NCBI GenBank assembly: GCA_020638035.1
Contig: JACKJI010000002.1
Span: forward strand, 256,252-320,251
Reading direction: 5' to 3'
DNA from: Hyphomicrobiaceae bacterium
Lineage (GTDB): Bacteria; Pseudomonadota; Alphaproteobacteria; Rhizobiales; Hyphomicrobiaceae
DNA: 64,000 bases
Translations under genes and position numbers: made by a program
Shown: positions 47,598 to 57,407 of the stretch, piece by piece
How positions within the stretch are numbered: position 1 is the stretch's first letter
Layout: each line of letters starts with the position of its first letter
Notes under the pieces: generated by a model
What the model was told of the DNA's origin: nothing
The model's database searches: none
Seen by the model: the letters and a program-made list of their open reading frames with translations, nothing else

Positions 47598-47814
47598 AGA
47601 TGTTCTTTCCGGAAACCAGCACACACTGACTTCACCCGACACAAATGCCAAGTCAACTGCGCTTTTCGGCCAGACTGATGCAAAAGCTGGCCCGTGTCGT
47701 GAGAATGCCTCAGGGCACGGGAGGCGGACGAAAGTCAGGTATCGATCTGCGGCGAAGCATCAGCGTGTCGCCGCAGCTCTTCAACGGGGCATCGACTGGG
47801 TGAGGGACACGCGC

Positions 47815-48309
47815 CTACTCGGTTGCCTCATCGAGAATTTTCTTCAGCAGCGTATTGATCTCGGCAAGCGCCGCCTGTGATCCGGCATCGCCACGGCTCG
47901 GCATCGCCTTGTAGCCCACCGTCACCTTGCCTTCCTCGCCAACGCGCTCGTACATGAAGACCGTGTAGGGGCACAGCCCGACATTGCCGGGATCCGCATC
48001 CATCATCATGCGCGACAACCGCGACGAGCAGAACGTGAAATACTCCGCATCGACGTAAAGGTCGCCCGTAGCCCCGACGTCCTTGGCTGTGCGCTTGAGC
48101 ATATCGCCGAGCCGGCCGTTGAAATCGATCGTCAAGCCCTGGTTGATGATGGCGTTCTGCACATCGATGCGCACATCCGAATAGGCGCGCTCAACCGTGC
48201 GCGTGTGCAACGGATCGCCGCCATCCGCCGCGCGCGAGACTGAGACGCCGGCACCGCCCGCAAGCAGCAGAGCGAGCAGGTACGACATGAAGCGTGCAGT
48301 GCAAAACAT
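47815..48309 (-). CDS. Exported DUF302-like protein
   Basis: Secreted protein of 164 residues. The ATG at 48309 follows GGGAGGAA and starts a signal peptide (FMSYLLALLLAGGAGVSVSRA). The mature part resembles the DUF302 fold: YSDVRIDVQNAIINQGLTID, a FCSSRLSRMMMDADPGNVGLCPY stretch with the central Cys, and VFMYERVGEEGKVTVGYKAM. Its function is unknown; DUF302 also occurs at 27117 without a signal peptide. Confidence 0.8.
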   Translation of the reverse strand: MFCTARFMSYLLALLLAGGAGVSVSRAADGGDPLHTRTVERAYSDVRIDVQNAIINQGLTIDFNGRLGDMLKRTAKDVGATGDLYVDAEYFTFCSSRLSRMMMDADPGNVGLCPYTVFMYERVGEEGKVTVGYKAMPSRGDAGSQAALAEINTLLKKILDEATE

Positions 48310-48487
48310 GTAGTTCCTCCCGGTGACGGCATCGCTGCCCGAACCGCAGTCTGTGCCGCTGTTGTTACATTTCTGATGACAGATTAGAGCATGCCCGGAC
48401 GAAATGTAGCGCGGTTCAGCGTGAAAAGCTTGTTTCAGAAATCGGTGCACCTGCCGTCCAGCGTGTCTGCTCTCCAGGTCCGCGCGA

Positions 48488-48679
48488 TCAGAAGCAGAAC
48501 AGCAGCCCCGACAGCGCCGCCAGGTCGAGGAACAGCGCATCGCCCCTCACAACGGCAAGGTAAATGCCGCCGCCGACGACCAGGCCCACCAGGACAACGA
48601 GAGCCGTGCCAAAGCCCGCCGGTGCGCGGATCACGTCTGCGCTGCTCGTCTGATGTCCTTGTTCGCCGGTATCGCTCAC
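48488..48679 (-). CDS. Small single-pass membrane protein
   Basis: Hypothetical protein of 63 residues: a polar N-terminus (about 20 residues, SDTGEQGHQTSSADVIRAPA) and one or two hydrophobic stretches (GTALVVLVGLVVGGGIYLAVV and LFLDLAALSGLLFCF). The ATG at 48679 is on the same strand as the DUF302-like gene. The layout is consistent with a real small membrane protein, but no family is recognised. Confidence 0.5.
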   Translation of the reverse strand: MSDTGEQGHQTSSADVIRAPAGFGTALVVLVGLVVGGGIYLAVVRGDALFLDLAALSGLLFCF

Positions 48680-48835
48680 CGAAGATCTCGCTCATCACAT
48701 GTTGTTGTGTCGCGGCCACCGCTCTCAGGACTGGGCATTGGTAAACGCGTTGCTCTTCAATCTTGCTGCATCGCGCTGCCAGCTCCGGTTGTGATGATAC
48801 ACCCGCCGGTGCGGCCCGCAACCAACCCGCCGACT

Positions 48836-50086
48836 TCACCCTCCGGCACCGACGGCTGGGCGCGCCGACGCCTCACGGATCGGCCAGTTGAGGGCCGCGG
48901 CAAGCAAACCGAGCGCGACCGAGATCCACCACATCGCGTCGTAGCTTTGCAGCCGGTCGAACAGATAACCACCGAGCCAAGCCCCCAGGAACGCGCCCAC
49001 CTGATGCGACAGGAACACGAAGCCGTAGAGCATCGTCATCCAGCGCGCGCCGAAGAACGTGGCGACGAGACCGCTCGTCAGCGGCACAGTCGACAACCAC
49101 AAGATGCCGAGCACCCCGCTCAGCACGATCACCGTCGTTGGCGTGATCGGCAGGTAAAGGAATGCAAGGAACACGAAAGCGCGCCCGAAATAGATGAGCG
49201 ACAGCCCAAACCGTTTCGGCAGCCGGCGGCCCCATTCGCCCGCAATATAGGTTCCAAGCAGGTTACCCAGTCCGACCACTGTCAGCGCAGCAACGGCGAT
49301 ACCCGGATCGAACCCCTTGTCGGCGACATAGGCAGGCAGATGCGTGCCGTAGAACACGACGTGGAACCCGCAGACGAAGAAACCGGCGTTGAGCAACCAG
49401 AAGCTCGGATATGAGAACGCTTCGCGCAGTGCGGCGCCGAGGTTCTGTGGTGCCTCGCCCTCGACCGGCGGCGGCCGGCCTCGCACAGCCAACGCCAGCA
49501 CGAGCATCGAGGAAGCCGTCGCCGCGAGCACGAGCAGGCTTGCCCGCCAGCCGATCAGCGCCATCAAGAGGTGTGTGTAGGGCATCGCGATGAGAATGCC
49601 GACGCCCGACCCCATGCCGATCATGGCGATCGCCCGCGTGCGCAGCTCCGGCACCACCGCGCGCGCAGCCGCTCCCACCATCGCGTTGACGCCACAGCCG
49701 GCGACACCGAGACCGAGGAAAATGCCGGAAACTATGAGGTGCAGCTCTGTGCTTGCGCCATAGAGCATCAACAGCCCGGCTGTCGTTGCCAGCGCACCGA
49801 ACACGGCGACACGCCCACTACCGTAACTGTCCGAGACGGCGCCAGTGATTGGCGCGGCGACGCCCCAGACGATGTTGGCAATGGCGATGGCAAGCGCGAA
49901 CACCTCGCGGCCGAGGCCTAGCGTATCGCTGACCGGCTTGAGGTAGAGCCCCATCACCTGCCGCAGCCCCATGCCGACGGCGGCGATCGTTGCCGCGGCC
50001 AGGATGATGAGCCACGCCGGCCGCACGGTTCGCCCGTCGCCGCTTCGGCTCTGTGTCGTTGCCGATTCCGGCCTCATGCATGCCAT
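48836..50086 (-). CDS. Major facilitator superfamily transporter
   Basis: Inner-membrane secondary transporter of about 416 residues, 12 predicted hydrophobic segments. It starts near ATG 50086 or 50077; an upstream open frame to 50404 is not typical protein. Family features are GMGLRQVMGLYLKPVSDTLG early, GAVSDSYGSGRVAVFGAL between helices 2 and 3, and FHVVFYGTHLPAYVADKGF in the second half. It resembles oxalate/formate- or monocarboxylate-type carriers; the substrate cannot be told. Confidence 0.85.
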   Translation of the reverse strand: MACMRPESATTQSRSGDGRTVRPAWLIILAAATIAAVGMGLRQVMGLYLKPVSDTLGLGREVFALAIAIANIVWGVAAPITGAVSDSYGSGRVAVFGALATTAGLLMLYGASTELHLIVSGIFLGLGVAGCGVNAMVGAAARAVVPELRTRAIAMIGMGSGVGILIAMPYTHLLMALIGWRASLLVLAATASSMLVLALAVRGRPPPVEGEAPQNLGAALREAFSYPSFWLLNAGFFVCGFHVVFYGTHLPAYVADKGFDPGIAVAALTVVGLGNLLGTYIAGEWGRRLPKRFGLSLIYFGRAFVFLAFLYLPITPTTVIVLSGVLGILWLSTVPLTSGLVATFFGARWMTMLYGFVFLSHQVGAFLGAWLGGYLFDRLQSYDAMWWISVALGLLAAALNWPIREASARPAVGAGG

Positions 50087-50225
50087 CCGTGTGTCATGTT
50101 CTTGCTCCAGCCCCGAAGCCGGTTCTCGGCCATGAGTAGGCGGGGTGAATTCAACCCATTTTTCTGCGTCGTCTGATGCCCGGTCGTCCCACTGTCGATT
50201 TTGCGGCGTGCTGCGCGGTTGCTGT

Positions 50226-51164
50226 TCAGGTCGATTGCGCGTCCAGAACGTGTCGGTCCAGGTCGACCACAGGGCCATCGGGCGTCTTGGACCCGCGCCC
50301 TGTAATCTCGATCGACCAATCTTCGTCCACCCGCCGCACGCGAACCAGGTTGTAGCGGCCGAGCGGCTCATCCTTGTGCCGCCGCCCGGCCGAGCCCGAT
50401 GCAATGCCGACCACCGGGATCCTGCCCACTGGCCCGTCGCCGTGATTCACCATGTCACGGTGGTTGTGCCCATGCAGCACAAGCTCGGCGCCCGACTGCG
50501 CCAACACGTCGGCCAGCGCTGCCGCATCCGTGAGCGCCCTCGACTTTGGTGCCAGACCCGGCAGCGGCGGATGATGGATGAGCACGATGCGTGCGAGCCC
50601 TTGCGCACGCAGTGCTCCGAGCACGCGCGCCAGCGCCGCCAGTTGCTGTCGCCCGACACATCCGGACGCAACGAACGGCCGCGTCTCAACCGCAGAATTC
50701 ACGCCCACGAGCGCTACGCTCCCGATACGCCGCACATAGGGAAAGCCCATGTCCGTTTCCGCCACGCCAGGGATGCCGGCACCAAACTCGTCCGAAGTCA
50801 TGTACTCGCGCCAGAGCCCGACTCCGGGATGGCCGCCGATCCGCGTATAGATGTCGTGGTTGCCCGGCACCACGCTGACCATCTCCGGCGGTCCGACACG
50901 TCCGAGCCAGTCGCGTGCGGCGGCGTACTCTCCGGGCAGTCCGATGTTGCAAAGGTCACCGGTCACTGCGACGTGGTGCGGTCGCGTTGCCAGCATGTCG
51001 GCGACAAGCCGGTCGGCCACCTCTGCGCGGTGCACGTGCTTGCGCCCGCGATGCCAATTCATCAGGCCGAGCGTGCGCTTGATGTTGAGATGGCGGGGGG
51101 CAAGCCCGGCCAGCGGCGTGATGTGCACATCCGAGATGTGCGCGATTATGATTGAATTGGGCAT
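50226..51164 (-). CDS. Metallophosphoesterase
   Basis: Calcineurin-like phosphoesterase of 312 residues. All metal-binding motifs are present: D12-x-H14 in HISDVH, VTGDLCN, VPGNHD, IHHPP and HGHNH near residue 230. The ATG at 51164 follows GAGGACC. The fold serves cyclic-nucleotide phosphodiesterases, UDP-diacylglucosamine hydrolases and nucleases; no lipid-binding extras are visible and the substrate is not known. Confidence 0.9.
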   Translation of the reverse strand: MPNSIIIAHISDVHITPLAGLAPRHLNIKRTLGLMNWHRGRKHVHRAEVADRLVADMLATRPHHVAVTGDLCNIGLPGEYAAARDWLGRVGPPEMVSVVPGNHDIYTRIGGHPGVGLWREYMTSDEFGAGIPGVAETDMGFPYVRRIGSVALVGVNSAVETRPFVASGCVGRQQLAALARVLGALRAQGLARIVLIHHPPLPGLAPKSRALTDAAALADVLAQSGAELVLHGHNHRDMVNHGDGPVGRIPVVGIASGSAGRRHKDEPLGRYNLVRVRRVDEDWSIEITGRGSKTPDGPVVDLDRHVLDAQST

Positions 51165-51285
51165 GAGGTCCTCGGCCGGATGCCCTTATTAGCCGCCGCC
51201 CCGGCGCATGGCCAGCAGTGGCGGCTTGCCAGCCTCGCCTTGATCGATCAAACAGACGAGGTGTCGACGGACGAAGGAGCGCGGC

Positions 51286-51747
51286 GTGCCCATCGGTAAA
51301 CTCGTCACCAGAGGGTTGCAGCGCTACTGGCGGCTCTCGCGCGGCTTGACGCTCGGCGCCCAAGGTGCGGTGATCGACGCGGACGGCCGCTTCCTGCTGA
51401 TCCGCCACACCTATCGGCCGGGCTGGCATTTCCCTGGCGGTGGCGTAGAGAAACGGGAGACGGTGGAGGAAGCGCTGCTCCGCGAGCTGTCGGAGGAAAC
51501 CGGGGTCATGCCAGAGGCGGCGCCCGAGCTGTTCGGCATCTATGCCAATTTCAAATCATTTCCCGGCGACCACATAGCCCTCTTTGTGCTGCGCGCCTGG
51601 CGACAGCCTGTCGTACCCCGCCCCAACATGGAAATCGCCGAGCAGAAGTTCTTTCCGCCTGCTGATCTGCCCGACGACATCCACCCGCCGACACGTCGAC
51701 GGATCGCCGAGATCCTGGGCACCGCCGCGCGCACGCCCGTGTGGTAG
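51286..51747 (+). CDS. Nudix hydrolase
   Basis: Pyrophosphohydrolase of 153 residues starting at GTG 51286 behind AAGGAG. The Nudix box is complete ([18 protein letters not shown] followed by SEETGV), with the expected Glu residues for Mg2+ binding. The N-terminus [19 protein letters not shown] and [12 protein letters not shown] are typical of NUDIX proteins acting on nucleotide diphosphate derivatives. Substrate unknown. It is followed by a GNAT gene after about 195 non-coding bases. Confidence 0.92.
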   Translation: MPIGKLVTRGLQRYWRLSRGLTLGAQGAVIDADGRFLLIRHTYRPGWHFPGGGVEKRETVEEALLRELSEETGVMPEAAPELFGIYANFKSFPGDHIALFVLRAWRQPVVPRPNMEIAEQKFFPPADLPDDIHPPTRRRIAEILGTAARTPVW

Positions 51748-51942
51748 TCACGGAGGCTGCGCAGTTCGCCATCGTGGCCCGCCATTCCCCTGGACCCGCC
51801 CCCACCCGCATGCTATGCGCCTGCCGCCTCGCCGCGCTCGGCACCGTCGCGCAGCAGCAGGCTCCACGTTTCCGCCACGGCGCCCGTCTCGCATCTCGCC
51901 AGGCACGCATCGAAGGCACCTTTATCGAAGGCCCTTGGCGCC

Positions 51943-52458
51943 ATGTCATGCGATCCGCCACAGTCCCGCGAGCTTCGCATCCGCCCAGTCGAAGCGGATG
52001 ATCTTGCGGCGATCTCCGTGTTGCACCGCGCCGCCTTCGGTCCGGGCCGTTACGCGCGTACCGCCTATCGGGTGCGCGAAGGGACTGCGGCCTTCACGCC
52101 CCACTGCCGCGTTGCCCATCTGGGCGACCGGCTCGTCGCCGCACTCCGCATGACACCAATCACGATCGGGGGCAGCCCTGGCGCCGTGCTGCTCGGCCCC
52201 GTCGCCGTCGATCCCGAGCTGAAGGGTGTCGGCTACGGCAAAACGCTGATCGCGCGTGCGCTTGAGGACGCCGCGACGAGCGGCTTCCGGCTCGTGCTGC
52301 TGGTCGGCGACATGCCTTACTACGGTCGCTTCGGTTTCGTGCCGGTACCGGCCGGCCAGATCGCCATGCCGGGCCCTGTGGCTCCCCATCGCCTTCTTGC
52401 GCGCGAACTCGTCGAAGGGGCGCTTGCCGGCTATCGCGGTCAAGTCGCCACGGCGTGA
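51943..52458 (+). CDS. GNAT-family N-acetyltransferase
   Basis: Acetyltransferase of 171 residues. The core is visible: LRIRPVEADDLAAISVLHRAAFGPG, LLGPVAVDPELKGVGYGKTL carrying the acetyl-CoA loop (VGYGKT in place of the common R/Q-GxGxG/A), and LLVGDMPYYGRFGFVP, which is a signature of a conserved GNAT subgroup. The substrate is unknown. It converges with trkH with 15 bases between the stops. Confidence 0.88.
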   Translation: MSCDPPQSRELRIRPVEADDLAAISVLHRAAFGPGRYARTAYRVREGTAAFTPHCRVAHLGDRLVAALRMTPITIGGSPGAVLLGPVAVDPELKGVGYGKTLIARALEDAATSGFRLVLLVGDMPYYGRFGFVPVPAGQIAMPGPVAPHRLLARELVEGALAGYRGQVATA

Positions 52459-52473
52459 GTGACGCCGTCAGTA

Positions 52474-53919
52474 TCAGAGGCGCCAGAACTCCGGCCTCAA
52501 TAGCACCAGCACCGTGAAGAGCTCGAGCCGGCCGAGCAACATTGCGAACGCCAGCACCCATTTCGCCGGTGCCGGCAGCGGCGCGAAGTTGCCAGACGGA
52601 CCGACGATCTCGCCAAGCCCCGGACCGACGTTGCCGATCGCTTGTGCCGCGGACGACAGCGCCGTCGTGAGATCGAGCCCCATGCCGGCGAGCAGCACCG
52701 TGAAGATGCCGACCGTCGCCATGTAGATCGCCAGAAACGCGACGACCGAAAAGGGCACGTCCGCGGGCAGCCGCCGCCCGTTATAGGACAGCGTGACAAT
52801 GCGGTTGGGCGTGATGAGGTGCGTGAAGTGCCGCCGCGTCAGGAGACCCGCCACCTGCAGCCGGTAGATCTTGATTGCGCCTGCCGTCGAGCCTGAGCAT
52901 CCGCCGACGAAGGTCAGCAGGAAGAACACGCCGATCGCGAACGTGCCCCACAGCGTGTAGTCGTCGCTGGCAAAGCCCGTCGTCGTCACGATCGAAGTCA
53001 CATTGAAGGCCGACAGCCGCACCGCGTTGTGGAATTCGATGCCGCGCGTCGCCGACAGCCACACCGCGAGCACGAGCGTCAAAACGGCGATGAAGGATAG
53101 GAACCCTCGCACCTGCTCGTCGTACCACAGCTCCCTGACGCCGCCACGCAGCGCCTGGATCATCACCACGAACGGCAGCGCGCCTGCCAGCATGAAAAAA
53201 GTCCCGGCCCACTCGATCGCCGGCGAGTTGAAGAACTTGAACGACAGGTCGTGCGTCGAGAAGCCGCCGGTCGCGAGTGTCGCCATCGAATGGCAGATCG
53301 CATCGAACATCGACATGCCGAGCAGGCCATAGACGACCGCGCACAGGAAGATGAGACCGATGTAGACTCCCGCCGTCGCCGACACGAGTTCGAGAGCGCG
53401 AGGAACGATCTTTTCCGACTTGTCCGAGCTTTCGGTGTGGAAGAGCTGCATGCCGCCAACACGCAGGTACGGCAGCACGAGCAAGGCCATAACGACGATG
53501 CCGATGCCGCCGATGCCGTTGAGCAGCGCACGCCACAGGAGCACACCGCGCGGCAACACGTCGAGCTTGGTGAGCACCGTCGAGCCGGTCGTCGTCAGCC
53601 CGGACATGGTTTCAAAAAATGCGTCGGTGTAGCTGATGCCGACGCCGATGAAGGGTATGGCTGCGAACCCGCACAACACGATCCAGCTTAGTGTCGTCAG
53701 CAGAAAGGCGTCCTTCACGCCGAGCTGTACCTGACGTTCGTCATACGTCACGAGCACGAACAGGCCGCCGATAATGAACGTGAACACAGCCGCGACAAAG
53801 AAGGCGCGCCAGTCGCTGTTGCCGTCGGCGAGATCGACCAGTGCCGGCAGCAGCATGGTGGCCGACAGGATCGCGAGCATCAGACCGATGGCGAACACTA
53901 TGGGGCGGATATGAATCAT
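52474..53919 (-). CDS. trkH: TrkH-family potassium uptake protein
   Basis: Inner-membrane K+ channel/transporter subunit of 481 residues. Selectivity-filter loops are present: FETMSGLTTTGSTVL, SMATLATGGFSTHDLS, FNVTSIVTTTGFASDDY and TALSSAAQAIGNVGPGLGEI. It normally works with a cytoplasmic TrkA-type NAD-binding subunit, which is not in this window. The ATG at 53919 begins IHIRPIVFAIGLML. Monocistronic. Confidence 0.92.
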   Translation of the reverse strand: MIHIRPIVFAIGLMLAILSATMLLPALVDLADGNSDWRAFFVAAVFTFIIGGLFVLVTYDERQVQLGVKDAFLLTTLSWIVLCGFAAIPFIGVGISYTDAFFETMSGLTTTGSTVLTKLDVLPRGVLLWRALLNGIGGIGIVVMALLVLPYLRVGGMQLFHTESSDKSEKIVPRALELVSATAGVYIGLIFLCAVVYGLLGMSMFDAICHSMATLATGGFSTHDLSFKFFNSPAIEWAGTFFMLAGALPFVVMIQALRGGVRELWYDEQVRGFLSFIAVLTLVLAVWLSATRGIEFHNAVRLSAFNVTSIVTTTGFASDDYTLWGTFAIGVFFLLTFVGGCSGSTAGAIKIYRLQVAGLLTRRHFTHLITPNRIVTLSYNGRRLPADVPFSVVAFLAIYMATVGIFTVLLAGMGLDLTTALSSAAQAIGNVGPGLGEIVGPSGNFAPLPAPAKWVLAFAMLLGRLELFTVLVLLRPEFWRL

Positions 53920-54935
53920 CAGCTAAGCGGCTCGGGCCGACCTGATCTGGGGGCGCCGCAAAGACGCCGCGATGCGCCACCGTCGGGCGGCAAAGAAGGT
54001 CGGCGCACCGGTGCGCCGGCTATGAGGTCGGCGGGCCGTTTAGCGCCGATCACGCAGCAGGGACAGAGGACGTCTACGGGCAGGGTTGACATGGTCACCC
54101 GGCCGCCGATGCCGGCAACCCTGCCAACAAAAGAACCAACCGATTGATATAGCGATATTTTCAATGACGAATTTCATTCATGCCGACCAACCGAACCCTG
54201 CATTTTCGGTCGACCGTTTCCATCAGACATGCGCCCAGCGCATGGCCCTATGTACGAGTTGATGGCGAGCCACCAAGAACCGACCTAGGGTCCGGACCCA
54301 AAGTCTCCGCTCTGACATCACACACGGTCAACGACACACGTGACCACGAAAAACGCCAGCAGCTGTTTCCAACACGCCTTGCTCACGCTGGCTGCGTTTT
54401 TCCTCGTCTTGGTGGTGGCGAGTTTTGATCGGCCGCTGAATTTCCCTGCGGCGCACCCTGCCCAGTCGATCGGTTTCGCATCCTTGGACGGTGCCGCCTC
54501 GGTCGCGCGCACGAAAGCGCCGCCCGCCCACCAACTCGGTGTGCCACAACGCCACGATGCCGTGCTGCGGCCAATCGGCGCCGCCGAATTGGCTGAGCGC
54601 ACACGGCACAATCCGTCCTCCAGCCGCGATGAACGAACGACAGAGCACGAGCATGTGCTGTGTCATCTTGTGCCTGCGCTCGTCGGACCATTGCCTCGCG
54701 AGCGCCGCGCAACAGCGCCTTCAACAGCGGCGCCCTGCGACCGCGAAGCCCACACCGCATATCGCCCGCGTGGACCTCCCGACGCCTGAGCGCTCGCTTC
54801 ATCGCTGACCGCGACCGCGTCGTGCTTTTCGCACACCGGATTGTGCGTGCGCCATTCCGCCTAACAAGCCTCATCGATATCCCGCTGCAGCGGACGCCAC
54901 TTGCGTGCGTCGCGCAGCCCAACAGGACAACTGCC
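53920..54935. other. Long region without a confident gene
   Basis: About 1 kb between trkH and a small membrane-protein gene. It includes an AT-rich patch (54135-54180), the third palindrome copy (54286-54299) and an open frame from GTG 54340 to 54789 whose N-terminus is hydrophobic (LLTLAAFFLVLVVASF) but whose remainder is low-complexity and overlapped by equally long frames. It may be a weak secreted protein gene. Confidence 0.35.
54286..54299. repeat. Dispersed palindrome, copy 3
   Basis: GGGTCCGGACCC, with TA kept on the left side only. The third copy of the palindrome also found at 47 and 22229. Confidence 0.5.
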
Positions 54936-55112
54936 ATGAAGCCCGTACGTTCCCCGCTCAAACAAACGACGAACCCGATCGAAACCGATGCCGAGGGCAA
55001 CCCAATGTCGTCGTCCGGTCCCTCAGCGCCGCGCTGGACTGCGGTTCTGGTCATCGTGGTCTTTTTCGGTCTTCTCTGCCTGCTCGTCGCGGCACAAGCC
55101 CTGCGCGGCTGA
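54936..55112 (+). CDS. Small single-pass membrane protein
   Basis: Hypothetical protein of 58 residues from ATG 54936: a polar N-terminus (about 33 residues), then one membrane segment (WTAVLVIVVFFGLLCLLVAA) and a short end. No family is recognised. The polar-then-hydrophobic layout and lack of a competing frame make it a plausible gene. Confidence 0.5.
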   Translation: MKPVRSPLKQTTNPIETDAEGNPMSSSGPSAPRWTAVLVIVVFFGLLCLLVAAQALRG

Positions 55113-55211
55113 GCACCACACAGTGCATTACCGCGCCATGCGGCACGGCTCGTGCCGCCATCAAGCGAGTGAGGTGGCGCGGGCGACGATCATGGGAAGG
55201 ATCGCGGCGAC

Positions 55212-55868
55212 CTATTTGGGAAACAGTGGCGGCATTTCGATGCGTTCGCCTGCCACTGTCAGTCCCTTCAGCGCCGCGGTCCCGTCAGAAGCAACGGCGA
55301 CATGCGCCATGACGTCGCTCGCCCTCACCTCCGCTTCGATTTCCCGACCGGTGCCTTCGGGGACGAAGAATTTCTCGATGCCGTAGGCGACCCAAATGTG
55401 CGCCGTCGCAGCATCCGTCATGGGCTGAACGGCATAGCGCACGTGGCCCATGAGTACGACACCGCCAGCGGAGCTTCCGGCTTGCGCTGGCGTTCGTCCG
55501 GCAGCCACGGCCTGCCAGCTCCCCTTCTCGTCCTGTGCAAGACGGACATAGATGCGCTCGCCACGGCGAAGCCCGCCCGCGATGAGTTGGCGTGGCAGCT
55601 GCGAGATGTCGTAGGCGAGCGTCACGTAATCGCCGCGGAACAGATCGCGTGGATCGACGGGCTGCACCTTCAGTTCGATCACCCGGCCATTGTCGAGCAG
55701 CCATTCGCGACCGGCCACCATGTAGGCCAGAACCGCAGCCTGGCTGAGCGCAACAAGTGCCAGCAGCGGGTAGCGCCAGCGGGCAAGGACTGCGGCGGCT
55801 TGCACCAGTACGGGATGATGTGTGGCGGAGCGTGTCATGGCCTGCGCCCTATTGGATGCTTCAGACAT
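55212..55868 (-). CDS. GDYXXLXY-domain membrane protein
   Basis: Membrane-anchored protein of 218 residues. One N-terminal membrane segment (about residues 32-50, YPLLALVALSQAAVLAYMV) is followed by VQPVDPRDLFRGDYVTLAYDIS, the motif that names the family, and a C-terminal beta-rich part. In other bacteria this gene accompanies DUF2157 genes, as here: it overlaps the upstream DUF2157 gene by 8 bases. Function unknown. Confidence 0.9.
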   Translation of the reverse strand: MSEASNRAQAMTRSATHHPVLVQAAAVLARWRYPLLALVALSQAAVLAYMVAGREWLLDNGRVIELKVQPVDPRDLFRGDYVTLAYDISQLPRQLIAGGLRRGERIYVRLAQDEKGSWQAVAAGRTPAQAGSSAGGVVLMGHVRYAVQPMTDAATAHIWVAYGIEKFFVPEGTGREIEAEVRASDVMAHVAVASDGTAALKGLTVAGERIEMPPLFPK

Positions 55869-57018
55869 GCCTGTGCTCCTCGTCCCATGTCACGTCTCCC
55901 TCGGCGCGATGCAGGCGCCAGGCCAGCGCCGCCAGCGCGATGACGATCAAACCGGCGACAAGGAAGAACAGCGAGGAGCCGAGCAGCGAGCCGACAGTCT
56001 TGACGTAAAGCGAGAAGATCTCGATCGAGAAGCCGACATAGCCGAGCCACACTGCGCCGCGAAAGCCCAGGGACAGTCCCTGGAAGATGATGACGAGCAG
56101 CAGCACGATGGTCAGCACGGCAAGCAGGATGAGTTGCGCTGTTTGCGGGCGCTCTATGAATTGCAGCGTCCAAAGGGCGGCGTATGCGGTGATGAGCCCA
56201 TAGCCGAGGAGCACCGCGGACCAATCGGCAACCACAGCCTCCGTCTTCGCCGCGGTCTTGTTGGCGCGCGCAACGAAGATCGCGCCGGCTGTGACCGCAA
56301 GACCGATCAGCGCGACGATCACGTGCCGTGTGTCACCACCCACGGCATGGCTCTGCAAAACGAGCCACGCCGACAAAAGCGCGCCGACGAGATGCACACC
56401 CGGCCACCAGCGGTTGAGCGTGAACCCGGCGGCGAGAGCCGCCGCGGCAGGCAGCAGCGGCCAGTGGATGGGAACCAGATTGTCAGGCGCACTCAAATAG
56501 TAACTGAATGCCACCGTCTCCCACCCGCTCCACAGGCCGAACAGCGCGGTTGCGGCGGCGAGTGCCGGATTGGAGCGCAACAGCACTCCGGCTCCCAACG
56601 CGCCCATGGCCCAGACCAGGATGGCGTCGGGTGGATGGCCTTCAATGTGGTACATCTGCGCGATCAGCATGATGCCGGCGCCGAACACCGCGATGCCAAG
56701 CAGAATTGCCGCGTGGGCGAAATTCTCCATGCCGCGTGCGAACAGTCCGGCCGCCGCTGCATAGGCGCCGGCGAGACCTGCGAAGATGATTGCGAGCCGG
56801 ACAAGCCGCGGCATGTCCTGCCAATTGGCGGCGACAAAGCTCATCGCCGCAAAGCCGAGCAGCACGACGCCGAGGATGCCAAGCACCGTGGGCAAGCTGG
56901 CGCCTGAGCGGCGCTCCAAGAGATCCTGACGGATGTGCGCCTCGCCTTCCGCCGTCACCCAACCGGCCGACCGCCAACGAGCCAGATCCTCTACGAGACG
57001 CCTGCGTGCGATCCACAT
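55861..57018 (-). CDS. DUF2157 membrane protein
   Basis: Inner-membrane protein of 385 residues with many hydrophobic segments. The N-terminal cytoplasmic DUF2157 region (residues 1-45, LARWRSAGWVTAEGEAHI) comes before the first membrane helix (ASLPTVLGILGVVLLGFAAM). Function unknown. It is co-transcribed with the GDYXXLXY gene, from a strong promoter with an operator-like palindrome just upstream; the ATG at 57018 follows GGAG. Confidence 0.88.
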   Translation of the reverse strand: MWIARRRLVEDLARWRSAGWVTAEGEAHIRQDLLERRSGASLPTVLGILGVVLLGFAAMSFVAANWQDMPRLVRLAIIFAGLAGAYAAAAGLFARGMENFAHAAILLGIAVFGAGIMLIAQMYHIEGHPPDAILVWAMGALGAGVLLRSNPALAAATALFGLWSGWETVAFSYYLSAPDNLVPIHWPLLPAAAALAAGFTLNRWWPGVHLVGALLSAWLVLQSHAVGGDTRHVIVALIGLAVTAGAIFVARANKTAAKTEAVVADWSAVLLGYGLITAYAALWTLQFIERPQTAQLILLAVLTIVLLLVIIFQGLSLGFRGAVWLGYVGFSIEIFSLYVKTVGSLLGSSLFFLVAGLIVIALAALAWRLHRAEGDVTWDEEHRHV

Positions 57019-57407
57019 CGCGCGGACTCCATTAATTGAACGCCGTTCTATTATAATTGATCGATGTTCAGCGTCAAGTGATCGTATCAGCTGATATCAG
57101 CGGAAGTTTCCGAAGCGTGCCTTTATCATCAGGCTGGCGCGTCCTGATGGCGCTGTCGAGGCATGGCTGAGCCCCGATACAGGCACGGCACGCACTTTTT
57201 GAGTGGGCGGCGACGGGGGGGCTGCCAAGGGGGGCCTGCCAACACGAGCGCGTCAAAGCCGGCAGCTCGCGTATCTCCCCGACCAAGTCCGGAATGGCGA
57301 GGCGGATCAGGAGGCGCAGGCAGCGCAAATCAACCGGCAACCTGATAAGGGCCGGTCGGTCGAGAGCACGGCGGCTATTCCGTGAAACGTAAACGCGCCC
57401 GCAGTCG
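57019..57407. other. Promoter-containing intergenic region
   Basis: About 390 bases. Next to the DUF2157 start it holds the promoter and palindrome described separately; the rest, towards 57400, carries no gene. A small frame at 57203-57385 has no start signal. Confidence 0.4.
57037..57078 (-). promoter_or_regulatory. Strong promoter with operator-like palindrome for the DUF2157 operon
   Basis: On the minus strand, -35 TTGACG (57072-57077), a 16-base spacer and -10 TATAAT (57050-57055). The palindrome GAACGCCGTTC (57038-57048) overlaps the expected start of transcription, just upstream of the ribosome binding site. This layout is typical of repression by a TetR-class protein. The regulator is unknown. 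Confidence 0.6.

Noticed and set aside
54340..54789. 149-residue frame with a hydrophobic N-terminus
   Set aside because: GTG start without clear ribosome binding site; most of the frame is low-complexity with competing long frames. Kept only as a possibility.
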